Shown here: positions 9,378 through 20,903 of the stretch, piece by piece
Position numbering within the stretch: the first letter of the stretch is position 1
Layout: every line of letters begins with the position of its first letter
Assembly: GCA_021464415.1 (NCBI GenBank)
Contig: CM038471.1
Location: forward strand, 74,006,851-74,070,850
Reading direction: 5' to 3'
From: Lonicera japonica
Lineage: Eukaryota; Streptophyta; Magnoliopsida; Dipsacales; Caprifoliaceae
Length of the DNA: 64,000 nucleotides
Translations under genes and position numbers: made by a program
Notes under the pieces: generated by a model
What the model was told of the DNA's origin: nothing
The model's database searches: none
Seen by the model: the letters and a program-made list of their open reading frames with translations, nothing else

Positions 9378-12373
9378 CTGGTCTATGCTCTACATTTTTA
9401 ATTTTTTTTCCGTTCATATTCTCTTTTGTGCCTAAGCTCTTCTTTTGCTGCTCTGTATCAAAGTTTTTCCGCTTAATTAAGAGTTTTTCGAGATTTGATG
9501 ATAGATTGTGAAAGAAAGAGAGCAAATGAGAAGAGGTGAAGGGGATTTTTCCAATTTTTGTTATAGGAAGATGATTTTTCGATGTATAATTTTTAAAACA
9601 CGGACAAGAAATTGAGGTTTTGTTGAATTTATTTTATGAATGAGTAAGCTTTTGTGTGAATTTTTCTGCAGTAAAAAGTCATTTCCATTGCGTGAGAGAT
9701 GCTCCTGAATTGTGATGTTGTAACTCTAGAGAAGCTTATTTTTCTTTCTTTAATGCGAATTGATGAGTACTGCCTCCCTCTCGAATAAAGAGTTCAGTTT
9801 TTAAGACATAATCAACCGATGAAACACAAAATCATTTACAAGTCATTCTCTTTTAGACCTAAAACCGAAGATTTAAGTGGATCGAGCCTATTATAAGGTT
9901 CTACCCCACCCCTACACTGCCCCAAGATTTTTTATTTCTAGTCAATTTGCTAGATCTACTAAGGTTACGTCAAATTAAATCTCTACCCCATCTACTAAAA
10001 CAGAGCTTCAGTTTGTAAGACCAAATTGTATGTCATCCATTCCGGCAACTTAAATACAATACTCTCTATATATATAACAAGGAAAAGAAATAATAAAGAA
10101 AACAAAAAAAAGAAAAGAAAAGAAATATCTAAGAGAGAATAGTGCTTTTGGATACTTTGGTATGAGCATGAACAAATGGTGTCTATAGAGGTCAAGGTGC
10201 GCGATAGTGTAGATTTATCCTACTTGTTTGATTTGTTATGCGATGGTGTATTAATAAATATAAAACAAAATAATGTAGTATTATCCTTTTTAGTAGAGGG
10301 AAAGTTCTGAATGTAATATGCTTTTATTGGGGTCCCAAACGTATTACTTACTTTTGAAATCCCAAATGGATGACAGTAAATTCATAGCATAAGAAACTTT
10401 GGCAAATCATACTACTTATACTACAATTTCAAATCATTTTTGGTTTCCAAGATTATTGACCTAATAAAACCAAAAATGATTGTTTTTTCTTGTGAGTTCT
10501 CCGGAGCTTTAGCAATGGTAGGCAGTCAACCAATGGTGATTAAATTTGATGGTGTAAATTAATAATTAAATTTATTCCGCCTACCATGAGTTGACACGTG
10601 GCCGTCCACATTAGCAACCGGGCCTATCTCAATAGAAAGAGCTCGGAGGAGCCTAATTCGAGTACTACGGGGAAGTGCGAGCCCTTCATAAGTTGGGCAC
10701 TGGTTTATGGGTTAATTACACACAGCAAATTGCGGAGCTCAGACTCCAAAATGCTAGAGTGGTTGGCAGAGGCATGACGACTGCCGCTTGTTCTGCAAAA
10801 CACACAGAAACTCCCTCAACCTTATTAAATGCATACCAATTGCATTTAATGCATCAAAATTCATGGAGAAGCAAAGATAGAGTTGGTGATGATCGAAGCA
10901 TGGCTCCAGACTTGCTCTGGGAGCTTTAGCCATACATTTTCTCTCAGTCATATATATAGAAGAAGCATTTACTTTTGTCAACTAACTTAACAACCAACAA
11001 AAACAACCAAGAACAACAGAGAAAGAACAGCCTGAAGAGAGATAGATATATCGAGCACACAGTCGAACTCCAAAAATAGAGAAGCTCGAATTTGTGTAGT
11101 TGTAAGCATACTCTCATTGTAATATTGTGAGAATAGACTGGCTAAAAAGATCATTGTGAATTTGTAATAGCCACATAGTTATATCAATAATAAGGCAGAA
11201 CCAAGCTCCTAGCTCTATTCCACAGACGATAACTAACCTGTATTTTTATATGAGGCTAACCTCCTCTATATATCTTTGACCCTGTTGGTTTGTTATATTT
11301 ATTATTCCAATCGTTTGATCCGATTATTTAACTATGTGGTTTAAAATATTCTTTCCAGTTTTTAGCACCAACAAAACCCATTGTTTAACCCCTTGTTTTA
11401 TTAATTTTTTTTATTATTTAAATTAAGAAATTGTAACGGACTAAAAAAAAGGGATTTTTTTAAAAAAGCTCAAACTGAAAATTGAAAATTTAGAATATGG
11501 GAAAAAAAAGGAAGTAAAAACAGATAGAAAAAAAATTATTTTCCTTGCAATGACCAAACTATATTGCATGCCAAACCAAACTACAATAAATATAACTCAT
11601 AAAAAAATTTGAAAAATATAATATTATCCAAAATAAAGCACATCCATTTCACTGACACTTAAATCCAGCCTACACTAACATATTGTAGAGGAAATACATT
11701 CATCAAGAAAGAAAGATGTTGTAAAAAGAGTAGCTTTTCCCATATATAACTGAAACTTGTACAACACAATGAGCCCCAAAAACAAGCGTCTTCATCATGG
11801 AATCCATGAGTATGTCCAAACCTTCAACAAAAAAAATTAAGAGAAAATGGTAGATATATCTCATCAGTTCAAGCAATTGCAGGAGCACTTTCTTTAGAAA
11901 CAGGGCAAAGTGGTGGATATTCTTATCATAGGCTTCATAGTGGTAAAAAGAGTTAAAGCAAAATAAGCATTTTTTGAAATACTAATTAAATTCGAAAGTC
12001 TTTAACAAATGTTGCATGCAATAACAAGAATTATATACTCTTTTTCTCTCAACTTTAGAGTCCTATTTTTGTTTTTTGGGATGTCCCAAATAGGGACTCA
12101 CTTTTCCCTTTCAAACATAATCAATGGATAAAAAATCTCTTCATAGTAAAAAAGTAATTTTATTCTTAAATCTGAGAAAGTCAAAACGCTATCACTCTTA
12201 ATTTGGGAGGGATAGAGAACATTATTAGAATATTACTTTACATGCCCCATTAAGAGACGAGTCGTATCTTAGCAGCTTCCATATGACATTTTACTTGCAA
12301 AAGTGAGGTGGGAATGTGAGTAAAATGTAAAGGAAAAAAAGTAACAAATAGGAAGAGCATACTAATTAATCAA
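9378..12373. other. Intergenic region between the OSCA-like gene and the RLP pseudogene
   Basis: I see no coding exon. About 10589-11216 differs from its surroundings: a G-box (CACGTG, 10595-10600), GC-richer sequence, then a TATA-like CATATATATAG near 10950 and an A-rich leader-like stretch. It could be part of an LTR or another promoter-bearing repeat, but no boundaries or TSD were found. The remainder is AT-rich with degenerate MITE-like pieces (for example near 9770). Confidence 0.45.
12037..12220. mobile_element. Degenerate Stowaway-like MITE
   Basis: The left end CTCTTTTTCTCTCAACTTTA and the right end AATTTGGGAGGGATAGAG are roughly complementary. The interior has the GGGATGTCCCAAATAGGGAC type of sequence seen in the copies at 42255 and 53313. 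Boundaries are approximate. Confidence 0.4.
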
Positions 12374-12623
12374 TTATTCCTTAACCTTCCTATGCAATAG
12401 TGCTATATTTACTGATATTGTCGCAGAGATCCAATATTTTATCTGGTCCAAAAACTTGAAATAGGCATATCTCTATTAGCTTTAGAATAGTAACGGACCA
12501 AAGAATCCCTAAAACCCAATAGCAAAACCAAGAACCACACTTACCCAGAACCCTATTATTACAAATGAATTCTCATATTCTTCATTTATGTAACCTTTGA
12601 TATGATTAGTTGGGGGTGGAACC

Positions 12624-12806
12624 TGTTAACTATGATATTCATTACGATTCATTTTTTTAACAGCTTAAGCTTTTGAAAGAGATGGTTCCTAACATGGTAT
12701 CAGAGGTTGGTTATGGGGTTACACGTGAGGGAGGGTGTTAACCATGATATTTATTACGATTCCTTCTCCTAACTACTTAAACCTTTGGGAGAGATGGTTC
12801 CTAATA
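12624..12806 (+). mobile_element. TRIM element, 183 bp, inside the RLP pseudogene
   Basis: Two 71-bp LTRs (12624-12694 and 12736-12806) are flanked by the TSD GAACC (12619-12623 and 12807-12811). The internal part is only 41 bp: the primer-binding site TGGTATCAGAGG (12695-12706), a short spacer and a purine tract before the right LTR. It is antisense to the RLP and separates the FNASVYVGNRELYG block from the membrane helix. Confidence 0.9.
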
Positions 12807-15350
12807 GAACCGAAGCCAATTCATCTTTTGGGCACTTATTTAACAACAAAAGCCCATAAAGTTCACGATTTCCAACATACACAGAGGCATTAAAGCTCTA
12901 CAATTGAATGCTTAATGAAATTTTACTCGAAAAATTGTTATTCGACAAATCTAAGACATTCAGAAAAGTCAAACTTCTAAAGCCGATAGGGCAAATTAAG
13001 AATTTCCAGCATCTTCATTTGAATAATATTTTGAACTACATCTCCAGCCAAATTGTTTCTTGATAGGTTTAGGGAAACTAATCCTTGAAGACTCGTGAGT
13101 TCTTGGGGAATTTTTCTAATTAGTTTATTCCTAGAAAGATCAATGCATTTTAGTAGTCCTAGAGTACTTCTGTATTCTAACAATTTTCTTTTCCATTACA
13201 CCAATATGCCAGCCAAATACTCTTCACCGGAGTAACTCTGGTTGAAGTCAGTATACATGAATACCAGTCCTGAACCAAAAGGCATGGTTGCAGTTAAATT
13301 TTCTATTTGAATCAAAGAATTTAACTTATCAAAGCATTATGGAATATTTTTTGATAATTTTTTGAGAAGGTTCCAAGACATTATTAGTATTAAGATTACA
13401 TATGCTATGAGGTATGCTTCCATAGAACCCATTCCTTCGAAAACTAAGGACAACTAAACCTCTTAGGTATGTCGATATCTAAGTTTATACTTCCCTGAAT
13501 AGCTTATTTTCGCTCACATCAATAACTTCTGAACTTGTGCAGTTCTTCAAAGATAAAGGGAGTTCCCCTATAAAATTATTGTTACGCAAGCTCAGGATTT
13601 GAAGTTGATTTAGGAAGCCAAAAGAAGCAAGAATTTTTCTAGAAAAATTATTATTTGTCAAATCAAGAATATCCAAGTTATTTACGTGGATCCAACAGTC
13701 TGGAACCTCACCCGATAATAGGTTATTAGGGAGGTCGAGGAAATGTAGGAACTCAAGCACAATTGTGCACAATGAACTAATTGACCTAGAGAATATATTT
13801 TTGGATAGATTCAGTACTAATGACACATTACAAAGAAATAAAGGTATTGGAACCTCAAAACGATTAGAATGCAACTATATTTTCGGTTGTTTAATAACCT
13901 TGAGCGATAAATTAGGTACCATGCCATGGATCTGGTTGTTGGAGATATTTAAGTATTATAATCTAGGTAAAAGATCCCAAAACCAATAAGGAATTGTAAC
14001 ATATAGTCCGACACTAGATATATGAAACAAGGGAAAATGATTTTAAGATCGCAACCATTTTGGGAAATGAGGTCCCAACTTACAGTTCACTAGTGCAATA
14101 ACATCTAACTGAAAAGGAGGAGTCTAATCAGAGTTGAACTCTAAAGTCAACAAGTTCAACTACAAGAGTTTCAAGTTGGAAAATTGTTTGATGCTTTCAG
14201 GTATTTTACCTTTTAGCTTATTGTAACTGAGTTCCAACTTTGTCAATGATGAAAATAATGTCAAGTTAGGGAATGACCCATTCAGTTCATTCCAAGACAA
14301 GTTGAGAGTATCAAGAAGAAAACTTTGACCAAAACTTTTTGGGAAAGGCCCTTGCAAATTATTACTACCAAGCCACAATTTCCTCAAAGATGAAAATCTT
14401 GTAAAATCAGGTACAAAACCATTGAATTTGTTTACAACTTTACACTTAACTCCAAAGTCTCTAATGAGTTCTTTGATGCAATCAACATCTAGAAAAGCTC
14501 AGAAAGTTGTCCATTTAAATTGTTTCTAGATAGGTGTAGTGACCGTAAATGACTTAAGTTCCTAAAAGATTTAGGAATCTCACATTCAAGATCACAATTA
14601 TTAAGATTGAGATTTTCGAGGGAGTTCATATTCCCAAAAGCATCAGGAATATAATGTCCTAAAGGATTAGAAAATATATCAATGTCAACAAGGCTACGAC
14701 TTAAGTTAAACAACCAATTGTAAACTGAAGAAGAAATGAAATTGTTAAAAGATAGATTAATTATAGCAAGAGGAATAGAAGAAAAGTTTGTTAAGTGAAG
14801 TGAATGAGAAATGATTTGATAAAGGTTGTAGGAATCAAGCTTCAATTCTGATAAAAAGGAAAGCCTATCAATCGATTGCAATAAGTCAATCTTCTCGAGG
14901 TCAACATAACTTAGGTAATGCTTCTCTAATAAATGAAGTTCAAACAGCCACTCTAGGTTATTAACACTCAGTACTTTATAGTAACCTCCTAAGTGGAGAG
15001 AGCGCAAGTTAGTAAGATTACCAAGCTTATGAGGAGTTGTACCCAAAAATAATTATTTTGCATATTCAAGTATTGTAATTTGCTTAGTGAACCGGCCAAT
15101 GAACTTTGGGATACGAATCCTTCCAAATGCATTATTATAGAGGTCTAAATACTTTAAGTGTTGCATCTTGAGAATGAAGGACTGATGTTACCTTTCAAAT
15201 GCCGATAAAATTCATGGGATTTAAAAAGATCACCTCGATTTTAAAGATCAAGAGTGATGACATGACCAGTGCTGTTGCTACACCTGACACCTCTCCATTT
15301 GGAATAGTCTTTCTTGTCTTTGTCACTACCCCAAGAAGAAGGAAAGCCGT

Positions 15351-15538
15351 TGTTAGAATATTTTCCAACCTGTATTATTCCTTTTCACATTGTATTATTC
15401 CTCTTGTAGTTGTGTTATTCCCTTTGTCCCCCTTAGATCTAGCTTTCTTCCTTCTTATTCTTGTATATATGAGTGATATATTCTTGTAAGCAAATACATA
15501 AATACAATACAAATCCTTTTCTCTCTCTAAAATCTATA
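15351..15538 (+). repeat. 5' LTR of the intact copia element
   Basis: 188 bp, TGTTAGAATA...AAAATCTATA, identical by eye to 20716-20903. It is followed directly by the primer-binding site. Confidence 0.95.
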
Positions 15539-15550
15539 TGGTATCAGAGG

Positions 15551-16246
15551 AAGGTTGAAAATCCTCTACTCTCTCAGATCTACCTCCACGCCGCCGCCTC
15601 CTTCCAAATCCATTTTCAAAGCTCAGATCTACAAACTTTCAGATCCACCAACAGAAACTTCAAAGCTCCATTCAAAGGGGAAGAAATCTCCCCACTTCTA
15701 TTGTCTCAAGTCCACCATTCCCGTTCAAATCTTCAAATCATTCAAGCATAAACCCACTCACAACAAATCAGATCTGTAAATCAGATCTACGAAACTCAAC
15801 AAACTAGTAACGCATCTTTGAACACCAGATCCGCGATTCTCACAAAGCTACTTCATCTTTCAGAGTGCCGAAAATACACCATTGAAATCAACTGCTTCGA
15901 TTTAGTTCAGATCGCATCCAAAACCGTCAAAACAGAACTCCATCCTCATCGTCTGAAGAAAACGATCACACTCGAAAAAAAATCACCTCAAAAAACCATC
16001 CCACGCGCTCTCACGCGCGGCCTGTGTTGGAGACGCTCCGTTCACGCCGATCCACGCGCCGTCTGCTTCTCACGCGCTTCCACGCGCTTCCACGCGCTGT
16101 CTGACGTCAGCTGACGCCGTCAACGCCGTTAACGGACGCCGCCAACGCCGTTAACTGACGCCGTTAACGTCCGTCAGCCGCCCTTAACGGTGCCGTCAGT
16201 CGCCGTTAGTCAACGGTCAGCCGCCGTTAGTCAACGGTCAACGGTC

Positions 16247-16278
<32 letters not shown>

Positions 16279-16445
16279 AGAATCATTTTTATTGACCCGG
16301 TTTATTTTCAGAAGCAATTTTTTGACCGGTTTTTTCTACAAAGTTAGACCGGTTCTTAGGGTTTTTGGTCGTCCTGATCTCAAATCCGGCCTCCGTTTTT
16401 TCGGATCTAGCTTCTATTTCTCAGTACTAGTTATATCACTACACC
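15551..16445 (+). other. Untranslated leader of the intact copia element
   Basis: About 900 bp between primer site and gag start. 16010-16245 is a GC-rich stretch of degenerate repeats built on CCGTTAACG and ACGCCGTCAACG units, able to fold on itself. A 30-bp run of A (16248-16277) follows. A related leader with the same TTAACGGCGTCAAC units occurs at about 61180-61240 in a copia remnant. Confidence 0.7.
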
Positions 16446-19400
16446 ATGGCTACCGATCCACCTACAATTACTTCATCATCAAGCAACAACTCATCCCCAA
16501 TCATTGTGCAAGCTGAAAGCTCTTCGTTTAATATCGGGGTTACGTTGGATGAAACTAATTATGATCTGTGGTCTCAACTTATGGAGATGCATATTGCGGA
16601 GAAACAAAAATTCTCGTTTATTAGTGGTACGACGCCAATTCCGAAAGTTGGTACCATTGAACACGAAGCATGGAGTTCAGACAATCAAAGGGTAAAAAGA
16701 TGGCTTCTAATGTCTATGAAACCGGATATCATGAAGCGGTACATCCGAGTTCCTACAGCTCGAGAAATTTGGAAGTCTCTTTCTAAAGCATTCTATGATG
16801 GGGCTGATGAACTACAGGTCTTTACGTTGAATCAGAAGGCTTTTTCAGCCAAGCAAAGTGGTCGATCTCTCTCCGAATATTACGGAGAACTTACTGAAAT
16901 CTTCAGCGAATTGGATCATCGCGATAAAGTGGTTATGGAAAATTCGAATGACCTTGAATCATACAGAAAGTCAATCCAGCGCCTACGGGTTCACATTTTT
17001 TTGGCTGGATTAGATAATGAAAATGAACAAATTCGGGGTGAAATCTTGCGAAAGGATCCGGTTCCGGAATTGGAAGAAACATATTCACTCGTTCGTCGAG
17101 AGGATATTCGGCGACGAACTATGAACAGTGACATTTCTCATATCGATGCCACTGCTATAGTGGCTCGTACCCGTGATCAGACTCGAAAAAACTCAAATTG
17201 GCAATCTCAAGCAACTTCATCAAAAGACCGAGGAGGCAGATCTCAATATCCCCCCTGTTCGGTGTGTGGCCAAACCGGACACTCAAAAAAGGGATGCTAT
17301 CAAGTAATCGGCTATCCAGACTGGTGGGATCATTCCCGGGATCGACGTACAAGCCATAAGAATGAAAGTGATGGGAAGAAGGCCTCTGGATTACTTGCCA
17401 CTGCTCACACCACTGGTAAGGCCTTAAATTCTGCCTCTGTTTTGAATAATACATGGATAATTGACTCTGGTGCTACAGATCATATGACATTCGATTCTAG
17501 ACATGTTACCACTGTTACTCCCTCATCCACCAATTTCATTTCCACAGCTAATGGTGATCCAGTCCCTGTTATTGGTGAAGGGATAATTCCTTTATCTAAT
17601 TCTCTGAATTTAAACTCTGTTCTTATAGTTCCTTCACTCAATTACAATTTGATCTCCGTCCCTCAAATTACTAATGCCTTAAATTGTATCGTTGTGTTTT
17701 GGCCTAATCATTGTGTTTTTAAGGATATTCAGACAAGACAGACGATTGGTTATGGGATTAGGCGGGGCAAATTGTACTACTTGGACCTAGAAGTGAAAGG
17801 CACGAATCAGTTACAACAGGCTCTACAGACTGGTACTATTCGAGAGAAGAAAGTTGAAGATGAAATCTGGTTATGGCACCGTCGTTTGGGTCATGCGTCG
17901 TTTGGCTACTTAAGAAAGTTATTTCCTAACTTGTTTAAGAATATTGATCTTTCTACATTTAAGTGCGAAACATGTGAACTTGCCAAGAGTCATCGTACTT
18001 CTTTTTCATCATCGTTGAATAAATGCTCAGTTCCTTTTATGTTAATCCATTCTGATGTGTGGGGACCATCCCCGAATAACTCTTTGAGCGGTTTTCGGTG
18101 GTTTGTCACTTTTATTGATGATTGTACTCGAATGACATGGATTTGTCCTATGAAATCTAAGAGTGAAGTCAGTTCTTTATTTCAACGATTTCATAAACAG
18201 ATCAGCACCCAATATAATGCTACTATTCAAGTCGTTCGAAGCGATAATGGAGGCGAATATATGGCTACATCTTTACAGGATTTCTTTCAAAGTCATGGGA
18301 TTATCCATCAAACTACCTGCCCATATACGCCACAACAAAATGGGGTTGCGGAAAGGAAGAATCGGCATTTGTTAGAAATCGTCCGAGCCTCATTACTTGG
18401 GGCAAATGTTCCGGTATCTTACTGGGGTGAAGCTCTTTCATCAGCCGCATATTTGATTAATCGTGTTCCATCAGCAATTCTTGATTTTCAAACGCCATTT
18501 GATGTACTTCATAAAGCTGTATTGACTTCTCACGAATCCAACTTATCTCCGCGAATCTTTGGTTGCGTGGCATTTGTTCACTTACCCAAAGAACAACGGA
18601 ATAAGCTCGAATCTCGTGCAGTCAAGTGTATATTTGTGGGCTATGCGTCTAATCAAAAAGGGTATCGATGTTATCATCCTCCCTCACAGAAGATGTATGT
18701 AACTAAGGATGTCGTATTTCATGAAGGAGAGATGTATTTTCAGAAGACTGAACTTCAGGGGGAGCATTATAGTGAAGTTCAAACTCTTGATTGTAGCAAC
18801 AATGTCCAAGTCGAGATCTCACCACAAGTTTCAGTAATGCCAAACTCGCCGAGTCCAAGTTCGGCACAACCGAGTACGCCACAACCGTCAGAACCAAGTT
18901 CACTAAGTCAAAACTTACAATTGCCCCCGCCTGACCCAAATGACCAATCATCTCTCTACGACACGTCTATGTCTGAATATCAGGTACATTCTCCTGAACC
19001 TTTTAAAAGGCAACTCCCTCCCCGAAACAATAGAGGTATCCCAAAACCAACATATGAACCCGATCTCACCAGCAAAGCCAAATACCCTATGAGTAATCAT
19101 GTATCTTATGATAAGTTGTCTGAATCGAATAAGTCATTTGTATGTCAATTATCCTCTGTATCTATTCCTAACAGTGTGCAGGAAGCCTTTAATGATCCAA
19201 CATGGAAAGCAGCTATGGATGAGGAGATGAGATCCTTGAAAAAGAATGACACATGGGAGATAGTTGAATTACCACCAGAAAAAAGGCGGGTCGGTTGCAA
19301 ATGGGTGTATACGGTCAAATATAAGGCGGATGGAACCATTGAAAGATACAAAGCGAGACTGGTAGCAAAAGGTTACACCCAGACTCAAGGAATCGATTAT

Positions 19401-20708
19401 CTAGAGACCTTCGCACCGGTGGCAAAAATCAATACAGTACGTGTCTTGCTCTCATTAGCTACAAATCTGGATTGGCCACTTCAACAATTTGACGTAAAGA
19501 ATGCCTTTTTACATGGGGATTTGGAGGAAGAAGTATATATGGAATTTCCGCCAGGTTACGAAATTCCTGTGGAACATAGAAATAAGGTATGCAAATTGAA
19601 AAAATCTCTGTATGGTTTGAAACAATCTCCCAGAGCTTGGTTCGGAAGATTCACTAGGTCGATGAGGAAATTTGGTTACAAACAGAGCAATTCTGATCAT
19701 ACATTATTTTTGAAAAGGTGCAATGAGAAGATCACAGCACTCATAGTTTATGTTGATGATATGGTAGTTACCGGAAATGACTCACAAGAACGAGAAGCTC
19801 TAAAAGAATATCTATCTCGGGAATTTGAGATGAAAGATCTTGGCGAATTGAAGTATTTCTTGGGAATTGAAGTGTCTAGATCTTCCAAAGGCGTATTTCT
19901 ATCTCAGAGAAAGTATGCAATGGATTTGCTATGTGAAACCGGAATGTCTGCTTGTCAGCCATCAGAAACACCTATGGAAGAAGGTTTGAAATTGGAAATC
20001 GAAGCTGATCAAGTACCCGTCAATAAAGAGCGCTATCAGAGATTGGTAGGAAGGTTAATGTACTTAGCACATACCAGACCTGACATTTCTTATGCATTGA
20101 GTATAGTGAGTCAATTCATGCATAATCCTGGAGAGAAACATATGAAAGCTGTTATGAAAATCATTAGTTATCTAAAGGCATCCCCAGGAAAAGGAATTTT
20201 GTTTACGAAGAATAGTGATATCTCGAAGGTTGAAGGATACACTGATGCTGATTGGGCGGGAAATGTAAGTGATAGAAGATCTACATCAGGATACTTTACA
20301 TTTGTTGGTGGGAATCTCGTTACCTGGAGAAGCAAGAAACAAAATGTCGTGTCTCGATCAAGTGCTGAGGCTGAATATCGAGGAATGGCAATGGGAGTCC
20401 AAGAGTTATTATGGCTAAAACTTTTATTAACTGATTTGGGTTATCCACCGAGAGAAGCTATGATATTATATTGTGATAATAAAGCAGCATGCGATATTGC
20501 CCAAAATCCGGTTCAACATGATAGAACAAAACATGTGGAAGTGGACAGATTCTTCATTAAAGAGAAATTGGAAGAGAACATAATTGCTGTACCCCATATA
20601 CGTTCAGAAGATCAGCTGGCTGATGTTCTCACCAAAGCTGTTTCAAATAGAATATTTTTCAAATTGATCAGCAAGTTGGGCATGTTTGATATTTATGCAC
20701 CAACTTGA
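16446..20708 (+). CDS. copia gag-pol polyprotein (1420 aa)
   Basis: One open frame carries all copia domains in the usual order. Gag comes first, with a CCHC zinc knuckle starting at Cys271 (CSVCGQTGHSKKGC). The aspartic protease has Asp340 ([11 protein letters not shown]). The GAG-pre-integrase segment is near residue 473 (WLWHRRLGH). The integrase catalytic residues are Asp537 (IHSDVWGP), Asp600 (RSDNGGEY) and Glu636 (NGVAERKNR). Reverse transcriptase has YVDDM with Asp1104/Asp1105. RNase H includes YTDADWAG (Asp1267) and ends GMFDIYAPT. Integrase before RT places it in Ty1/copia. The ATG at 16446 gives a plausible Ser/Thr-rich gag start, and no stop or frameshift interrupts it. The product would form virus-like particles and copy the element's RNA. 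Confidence 0.97.
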   Translation: MATDPPTITSSSSNNSSPIIVQAESSSFNIGVTLDETNYDLWSQLMEMHIAEKQKFSFISGTTPIPKVGTIEHEAWSSDNQRVKRWLLMSMKPDIMKRYIRVPTAREIWKSLSKAFYDGADELQVFTLNQKAFSAKQSGRSLSEYYGELTEIFSELDHRDKVVMENSNDLESYRKSIQRLRVHIFLAGLDNENEQIRGEILRKDPVPELEETYSLVRREDIRRRTMNSDISHIDATAIVARTRDQTRKNSNWQSQATSSKDRGGRSQYPPCSVCGQTGHSKKGCYQVIGYPDWWDHSRDRRTSHKNESDGKKASGLLATAHTTGKALNSASVLNNTWIIDSGATDHMTFDSRHVTTVTPSSTNFISTANGDPVPVIGEGIIPLSNSLNLNSVLIVPSLNYNLISVPQITNALNCIVVFWPNHCVFKDIQTRQTIGYGIRRGKLYYLDLEVKGTNQLQQALQTGTIREKKVEDEIWLWHRRLGHASFGYLRKLFPNLFKNIDLSTFKCETCELAKSHRTSFSSSLNKCSVPFMLIHSDVWGPSPNNSLSGFRWFVTFIDDCTRMTWICPMKSKSEVSSLFQRFHKQISTQYNATIQVVRSDNGGEYMATSLQDFFQSHGIIHQTTCPYTPQQNGVAERKNRHLLEIVRASLLGANVPVSYWGEALSSAAYLINRVPSAILDFQTPFDVLHKAVLTSHESNLSPRIFGCVAFVHLPKEQRNKLESRAVKCIFVGYASNQKGYRCYHPPSQKMYVTKDVVFHEGEMYFQKTELQGEHYSEVQTLDCSNNVQVEISPQVSVMPNSPSPSSAQPSTPQPSEPSSLSQNLQLPPPDPNDQSSLYDTSMSEYQVHSPEPFKRQLPPRNNRGIPKPTYEPDLTSKAKYPMSNHVSYDKLSESNKSFVCQLSSVSIPNSVQEAFNDPTWKAAMDEEMRSLKKNDTWEIVELPPEKRRVGCKWVYTVKYKADGTIERYKARLVAKGYTQTQGIDYLETFAPVAKINTVRVLLSLATNLDWPLQQFDVKNAFLHGDLEEEVYMEFPPGYEIPVEHRNKVCKLKKSLYGLKQSPRAWFGRFTRSMRKFGYKQSNSDHTLFLKRCNEKITALIVYVDDMVVTGNDSQEREALKEYLSREFEMKDLGELKYFLGIEVSRSSKGVFLSQRKYAMDLLCETGMSACQPSETPMEEGLKLEIEADQVPVNKERYQRLVGRLMYLAHTRPDISYALSIVSQFMHNPGEKHMKAVMKIISYLKASPGKGILFTKNSDISKVEGYTDADWAGNVSDRRSTSGYFTFVGGNLVTWRSKKQNVVSRSSAEAEYRGMAMGVQELLWLKLLLTDLGYPPREAMILYCDNKAACDIAQNPVQHDRTKHVEVDRFFIKEKLEENIIAVPHIRSEDQLADVLTKAVSNRIFFKLISKLGMFDIYAPT

Positions 20709-20715
20709 GGGGGAG

Positions 20716-20903
20716 TGTTAGAATATTTTCCAACCTGTATTATTCCTTTTCACATTGTATTATTCCTCTTGTAGTTGTGTTATTCCCTTTGTCCCCCTTA
20801 GATCTAGCTTTCTTCCTTCTTATTCTTGTATATATGAGTGATATATTCTTGTAAGCAAATACATAAATACAATACAAATCCTTTTCTCTCTCTAAAATCT
20901 ATA
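20716..20903 (+). repeat. 3' LTR of the intact copia element
   Basis: 188 bp, identical by eye to the 5' LTR. It is preceded by the polypurine tract and followed by the GCCGT target duplication, after which the RLP sequence resumes. Confidence 0.95.

Larger units (their letters stand above)
15351..20903 (+). mobile_element. Complete Ty1/copia retrotransposon, 5553 bp
   Basis: It has 188-bp LTRs at 15351-15538 and 20716-20903 that I read as identical, and the TSD GCCGT (15346-15350 and 20904-20908). A tRNA-iMet primer site follows (TGGTATCAGAGG, 15539-15550), and a polypurine tract (CTTGAGGGGGAG, 20704-20715) precedes the right LTR. One uninterrupted gag-pol frame fills the body. The LTRs start with TG but end with TA instead of CA. 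All parts needed for autonomous copying appear present. The short LTR and overall layout suit the Ale/Retrofit group of copia, by recognition only. It is antisense to the RLP it interrupts. Confidence 0.97.

Noticed and set aside
9271..9525. Minus-strand open frame over the last OSCA exon
   Set aside because: It is the shadow of the coding exon 9222-9377 and has no independent support.
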